This document shows, piece after piece, positions 7,555 to 11,329 of a stretch of DNA of 11,329 nt. Position numbers and translations under genes: made by a program. The notes under the pieces are model-generated. The model searched no databases. It saw only the letters and a program-made list of their open reading frames with translations, and was not told where the DNA came from. The stretch's first letter is position 1; each line of letters opens with the position of its first letter. Origin of the DNA: an uncultured Clostridia bacterium (GTDB lineage Bacteria > Bacillota_I > Bacilli_A > RF39 > UBA660); assembly GCA_948433815.1 (NCBI GenBank), contig CAOJDZ010000006.1, forward strand, positions 1 through 11,329, read 5' to 3'.

Positions 7555-8850
7555 CTAAAATTTCTTAGAACTTTCTATATTTTCCATATTAGTTATGCAT
7601 TCTAATTTTGATTTCTCTAACTGAGCTATTTCTTCTCTTATAACCTCTAATCTTAATTCTTGCACTATTTTTACATATTCAAAAAATAATAATTCATCAT
7701 TTATATCTAAACTACCATGTCTAGAAACACTTTTTTCAAAAAATTCAAATAACAACGTTTTCGCTTTTCTTTGTCTAGATACATCTAAACTCTTAAAATA
7801 ACTAGACGGTATAATATAACTTTTATAAATACTTTGAAATCTTTCTAGTATTACATCTTGATTTAATAAAGAATTTCTTTGCTCTATCTTTTCATTCTCA
7901 GTAAATTTATTCTTAGGCAAACTAATTACTTTATTATTTTGGAAATCTATCCTATAAATATCATCAGTTAAATCTACTAAAGAAAGAGTTATTGCCCCTA
8001 ATTGAGTATTTATAGGCCTAGCAATTAACATACCATTTTCAAATCTCATTTCTAAAAGTTCACTTTTTCTAACTTGAAAATTATAATCTCTACCTTTATA
8101 TCTTTTTTGTACTGTTAGAAAACCATTAAATAATTCTTGAGATTTCTTTCCATCAAATGTACTATTCCCTCTCTTACTAACTCCTGAACGTGAATCATAA
8201 GAAATTTTTAAAGGAGAAACAAAACTTTCGGGTAAACTTATGAAGCAAAGACTATTTAAACCTCTAAAAGCATCTTTGCCAGCAGTAACCACTCCTTCAC
8301 TTAATACTAGAACTTTCAAATTTTTACATTGATTTAAAAACATAGCTGGTAAATCTTTTATACTACCAGAAACAAAGATACTTTCTAAATTCACATCATG
8401 AGAAGCAAACATTTTTGATAATTCTTCTATATTTTCCCCAATTATTAAATGTTTAGTTTCTGGATACATATCTTTCCCTAAACTTTTTAAAGTAGATGGA
8501 TAATTAAATTGAACTTCCGTTACATCTATACTGTTATCTCCAAGTCTTCTTAACCCTTCTGGTAGTGTTATTTTTTTTATATTATTTTTTACACATGTAA
8601 AATAATTATTAGGTATTTCTTCAACACCTCCATCTTCAAAAATTATTTCTGAAGCTTTACTAAAAGCAGATATAACAGGATTCATTAGACTTAAGTCATT
8701 TCCACTAAGCTTTTTAACTTCTTTTGGAACAGTATAAACACTCAAGCCTTTTGGAACATCTATTAGTATTCCAGAATTCTCATCGATAAGATAACCATTT
8801 ATATTTATAAGTTTTTGATTAGGTTTAGAATTAAAAAAATTAAAAATCAT
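7555..8850 (-). CDS. Leucine-rich-repeat (BspA-like) protein, function unknown
   Basis: A 431-aa protein I cannot name. Residues 65-215 look like BspA-type leucine-rich repeats (LRR_5), with short cycles such as IKKITLPEGLRRLGDNS (91-107), LESIFVSGSIKDLPAMF (155-171) and LKVLVLSEGVVTAGKDAFRGL (178-198). A Ser/Gly-rich link follows (218-235), then a mixed region (240-330), and a helical, charged C-terminus (about 355-431) that may form a coiled coil near 393-416. There is no signal peptide, membrane helix or sorting motif, so it should be cytosolic, whereas most BspA-like proteins are surface proteins. It contains no tryptophan. GGAGAG lies 6 nt before ATG 8850. The gene has its own promoter and terminator and lies between ftsH and parA. 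Confidence 0.72.
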   Translation of the reverse strand: MIFNFFNSKPNQKLININGYLIDENSGILIDVPKGLSVYTVPKEVKKLSGNDLSLMNPVISAFSKASEIIFEDGGVEEIPNNYFTCVKNNIKKITLPEGLRRLGDNSIDVTEVQFNYPSTLKSLGKDMYPETKHLIIGENIEELSKMFASHDVNLESIFVSGSIKDLPAMFLNQCKNLKVLVLSEGVVTAGKDAFRGLNSLCFISLPESFVSPLKISYDSRSGVSKRGNSTFDGKKSQELFNGFLTVQKRYKGRDYNFQVRKSELLEMRFENGMLIARPINTQLGAITLSLVDLTDDIYRIDFQNNKVISLPKNKFTENEKIEQRNSLLNQDVILERFQSIYKSYIIPSSYFKSLDVSRQRKAKTLLFEFFEKSVSRHGSLDINDELLFFEYVKIVQELRLEVIREEIAQLEKSKLECITNMENIESSKKF

Positions 8851-8874
8851 ACCTTACTCTCCATTCATAATAAA

Positions 8875-8903
8875 ATTATAACATATACAATCATATACTT
8901 AAA
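8875..8903 (-). promoter_or_regulatory. Promoter of the LRR protein gene
   Basis: TGTTATAAT (8883-8875) is an extended -10 element with a perfect TATAAT. TTTAAG (8903-8898) stands 17 nt upstream as a weak -35 box. Transcription would begin near 8868, about 18 nt before the gene. Confidence 0.6.
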
Positions 8904-8922
8904 GAAAAAAAACAAAGTTTCT
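8904..8922 (-). terminator. Possible weak terminator of ftsH
   Basis: On the minus strand AGAAAC can pair with GTTTTT around a TTT loop immediately after the ftsH stop, within an uninterrupted T run (8912-8905). The stem is short and AU-rich, so termination would be partial at best. Confidence 0.35.
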
Positions 8923-10819
8923 ATTCTTCGGTTTCATTCTTATCCTCTGATTTTTTTGTCTTTTTAGACTTTTTACCAGATTTATATTCTTTAACTATTT
9001 CTTCTATTTCTTCTTTAGTAATAGTTTCTTTTTCACTTACTGTATTAGCAAGTAATGTAACTAATTCTTTATTTTTAGAAAGTATTGATTTAGCATTTTC
9101 ATAACAACTATCAATAATCTTTCTAATCTCTTTATCTATCTCTAAAGCAACTGTATCAGAATAGTTTTTGCTTGTACTAGTATAATCTCTTCCTAAAAAT
9201 ACTTCACCACTTCTATGTTCAAACTGCATTGGACCTAAATCACTCATTCCATATTCAGTTACCATTCTTCTAGCAATATTAGTAGCTCTTTTAAAGTCAT
9301 CACTAGCACCAGTACTTATCTCTCCAATAAATAATTCTTCACTAACACGACCACCTAAATAACAAGTTATTTGTTGTAAAAGTTCATCTTTAGTCATTAT
9401 CATTGTTCTCTCTTCTTTAGGAAGCATTTGAGTATATCCTCCAGCCATTCCTCTAGGTATAATTGTAATTTTATGAACTTCTTCTCCATTAGGAAGTTCT
9501 ATACCTAAAACAGCATGCCCACTTTCATGGAAAGAAACAACTTTCTTCTCAAACTCAGTAACTTTCTTACTAGCTTTAGCAGGTCCCATTAAAACTCTAT
9601 CACTTGCCTCATCTATTTCATCCATTTCTATAGATTCTTTATTTCTTCTAACAGCAAGTAAAGCTGCTTCATTAAGTAAATTTTCTAAATCTGCTCCGCT
9701 ATAACCTGGTGTTCTTTGTGCGATATGATTAAGTTTAACATCACTAGCTAATATCTTATTTTTAGCATGAACATTTAAAATTGCTTCTCTTTCTTTTACA
9801 TCTGGTAAATTAACTGTTACTTGTCTATCAAATCTTCCTGGACGAAGTAATGCAGGATCTAATACATCTGGTCTATTTGTAGCTGCGATTATTATAATTC
9901 CTTCATTAGCTCCAAATCCATCCATCTCAGTTAAAAGTTGGTTTAAAGTTTGTTCACGTTCATCATGTCCTCCGCCTAAACCAGTTCCTCTTTGACGTCC
10001 TACAGCATCTATTTCATCTATGAATATTAAACAAGGTGCTGTTTGTTTAGCTTGTTTAAACATATCTCTAACACGACTTGCTCCTACACCTACAAATAAT
10101 TCAACAAAATCACTACCACTAATATAATAAAATGGCACTTTTGCTTCTCCCGCTACGGCCTTAGCAAGTAAAGTTTTACCAGTTCCAGGAGGCCCTACTA
10201 AAAGAACACCCTTAGGAATTCTAGCACCTAACTTTTGGAATTTCTTTGGACTCTTTAAGAAATCTATTAATTCCTTTACTTCCTCTTTTTCTTCATTAAG
10301 CCCAGCAACATCTTTAAATGTTGTCTTTCCACCATCTTGATTTAACTTAGCACGACTTCTTCCGAAATCTAAAGTTCCACCTTTTCCATTAGAAAGCATT
10401 ACTCTAATTAGATAAAAAGATAAACTTCCAATAAGTATAATAGGAATAAAATCTAATACTACACTTACCCAACTAATACTTCCTGGGTCTTTATTAACAA
10501 CTACATTTAGTTTTTGATTACTAGACTCCTCCAAAACTTTATCAATTACACTATCAGTATATGGAACTATTAAAGAAAAACTTTCTTTCTTTTCATATCC
10601 ATCTAATTTTCCTGTTAAAATATACACGCTCTCTTTAGATTTAGGTGTAACTTCTAACTCAGAAACCTTTTGATTAGTCAAATTTGATATAAATTCATTA
10701 TAATTTAACTCATGCACAACTACATTTTTAATATTAAATACATACATAGTTATTAAAACTACTACTAATAACATAAAATAAGGTGCAAAAAGTTTTAAAA
10801 CACTATTTTTCTTTTTCAT
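8921..10819 (-). CDS. ftsH: ATP-dependent zinc metalloprotease FtsH
   Basis: FtsH, 632 aa, full length, is a membrane-anchored hexameric AAA+ protease that degrades misfolded membrane proteins and some regulators. Two membrane helices (about 10-29 and 118-138) flank an extracytoplasmic domain. The AAA+ module has Walker A GPPGTGKT (209-216), the pore loop FVG (242-244), Walker B LIFIDEID (264-271) and the second region of homology [18 protein letters not shown] (315-332). The protease has HESGH (431-435) with Asp508 as likely third zinc ligand. The C-terminus is a Lys/Glu-rich tail (611-632). The ribosome binding site GAGAGGAG precedes ATG 10819. It starts 13 bp after tilS, so the two are probably co-transcribed; in Bacillus hprT lies between them and is absent here. 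Confidence 0.98.
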   Translation of the reverse strand: MKKKNSVLKLFAPYFMLLVVVLITMYVFNIKNVVVHELNYNEFISNLTNQKVSELEVTPKSKESVYILTGKLDGYEKKESFSLIVPYTDSVIDKVLEESSNQKLNVVVNKDPGSISWVSVVLDFIPIILIGSLSFYLIRVMLSNGKGGTLDFGRSRAKLNQDGGKTTFKDVAGLNEEKEEVKELIDFLKSPKKFQKLGARIPKGVLLVGPPGTGKTLLAKAVAGEAKVPFYYISGSDFVELFVGVGASRVRDMFKQAKQTAPCLIFIDEIDAVGRQRGTGLGGGHDEREQTLNQLLTEMDGFGANEGIIIIAATNRPDVLDPALLRPGRFDRQVTVNLPDVKEREAILNVHAKNKILASDVKLNHIAQRTPGYSGADLENLLNEAALLAVRRNKESIEMDEIDEASDRVLMGPAKASKKVTEFEKKVVSFHESGHAVLGIELPNGEEVHKITIIPRGMAGGYTQMLPKEERTMIMTKDELLQQITCYLGGRVSEELFIGEISTGASDDFKRATNIARRMVTEYGMSDLGPMQFEHRSGEVFLGRDYTSTSKNYSDTVALEIDKEIRKIIDSCYENAKSILSKNKELVTLLANTVSEKETITKEEIEEIVKEYKSGKKSKKTKKSEDKNETEE

Positions 10820-10832
10820 TTTTTCTCCTCTC

Positions 10833-11329
10833 TTAATAGTACTTAAGTATTATATCATATTCTTGAGTTTTTTCCTTATCAAATTTACTTTTTTTTAGTC
10901 CTGGTATCCACACTACATTGTCTTTAGCATCACATACAACTGGCCAAACATTTCTTTCTTTACTAGAAATTTTATTATCTATAAATATATCATTCACCTT
11001 TTTATGGCCTTCCATACCTTTGACACTAATTTTATCACCATTTCTTCGTGTTCTAACATATAAAGGTAATAATACTTCTTTAGTATTTAACCTAGTGACA
11101 TAATTACTTGTATCATCACTACTATTTATACTCTCTATATTTTTACCATCAGGTAAATTAACAACATCATTAATCTCTATCTCATATTCATCAGCTGCTT
11201 CATCATCGAACCCAAAACTTACTTCTAAATAAGACTTAATAACTTTAACATTATTTGGTAGATGAACTAAAGCTTGCGCTTTATCACTATTAATTAAATC
11301 AAATATTAATTTAACATGAGTATTAGTTA
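10833..11329 (-). CDS. tilS: tRNA(Ile)-lysidine synthase TilS (3' part, cut by window edge)
   Basis: The last 164 residues of TilS, which converts C34 of the tRNA-Ile CAU anticodon to lysidine with ATP and lysine so that it reads AUA. The frame is open to the right edge, so the catalytic PP-loop domain lies outside. The C-terminal tRNA-binding domain is clear: LPLYVRTRRNGDKI, then KGMEGHKKVNDIFID and a WIPGL motif close to the end. An in-frame ATG at 11015 lies inside this domain and is not a start. Upstream of it is a poorly conserved linker rich in Asp, Asn and Glu. The gene ends 13 bp before ftsH; tilS next to ftsH, with or without hpt between them, is a conserved Firmicute arrangement. 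Confidence 0.93.
   Translation of the reverse strand, partial: TNTHVKLIFDLINSDKAQALVHLPNNVKVIKSYLEVSFGFDDEAADEYEIEINDVVNLPDGKNIESINSSDDTSNYVTRLNTKEVLLPLYVRTRRNGDKISVKGMEGHKKVNDIFIDNKISSKERNVWPVVCDAKDNVVWIPGLKKSKFDKEKTQEYDIILKYY

Noticed and set aside
9952..9967. TTGTTCACGTTCATCA in ftsH as a possible parS
   Set aside because: About 11 of 16 matches, not palindromic, and fully explained by conserved FtsH coding sequence.
10833..11015. Separate 60-aa gene starting at ATG 11015
   Set aside because: The frame continues upstream without a stop to the window edge and encodes more of TilS, so this is an internal methionine.
10918..11103. Plus-strand reading frame of 61 codons
   Set aside because: It is antisense to the conserved C-terminal domain of tilS and shows no ribosome binding site.

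Overview
The window reads as a low-GC (roughly 30% by eye) Gram-positive chromosome, most likely a Bacilli/Erysipelotrichia-like or clostridial lineage of the Firmicutes. The evidence is the Soj/Spo0J-type parAB pair next to a DUF951 gene, ychF and rpsF-ssb-rpsR, strong AGGAGG-type ribosome binding sites, U-tailed hairpin terminators, and short promoters with TATAAT-like -10 boxes. The standard code fits: conserved Trp positions use TGG and conserved genes are uninterrupted. All thirteen genes whose stop is visible end in TAA or TAG, none in TGA.

Layout. Positions 1-583 (+) hold the 3' part of a YugP-type membrane zinc metallopeptidase gene. It converges on a leftward block, and two back-to-back terminators separate them (578-607 and 612-636). 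All other genes are on the minus strand. Read in transcription order from the right edge they are: the 3' part of tilS (10833-11329) and ftsH (8921-10819), probably co-transcribed; a single gene for a cytosolic leucine-rich-repeat protein of unknown role (7555-8850) with its own promoter and terminator; the run parA-parB-DUF951-AbgT-family transporter-ychF (7355 to 2861), tightly packed and closed by a terminator at 2829-2859; a lone gene for a zinc-ribbon membrane protein (1806-2759); and the ribosomal/replication operon rpsF-ssb-rpsR (1645 to 635) with its own promoter and a leader carrying two hairpins.

How it works together. Most of the content is origin-proximal housekeeping: chromosome segregation (ParA/ParB), single-strand DNA binding (SSB), ribosomal proteins S6 and S18, the ribosome-associated ATPase YchF, membrane protein quality control (FtsH) and tRNA-Ile lysidine synthesis (TilS). 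In Bacillus the parAB/ychF/rpsF block and the tilS/ftsH block lie on opposite arms of the origin; here they are joined in one co-oriented stretch. The accessory material is the LRR protein gene, the AbgT-type transporter gene inside the parAB-ychF operon, and the zinc-ribbon/DUF6591-like gene.

The most striking feature is the promoter of that zinc-ribbon gene. It has a perfect TTGACA -35 box and a TATTAT -10 box, and the 19-nt spacer between them contains an uninterrupted run of eight Gs in otherwise AT-rich DNA. This is the layout of slipped-strand, phase-variable promoters such as Neisseria porA. A second oddity is a 53-bp parA/parB overlap in which a locally GC-rich stretch encodes both an extra ParA tail and ParB's ParA-contacting LGKGL peptide.
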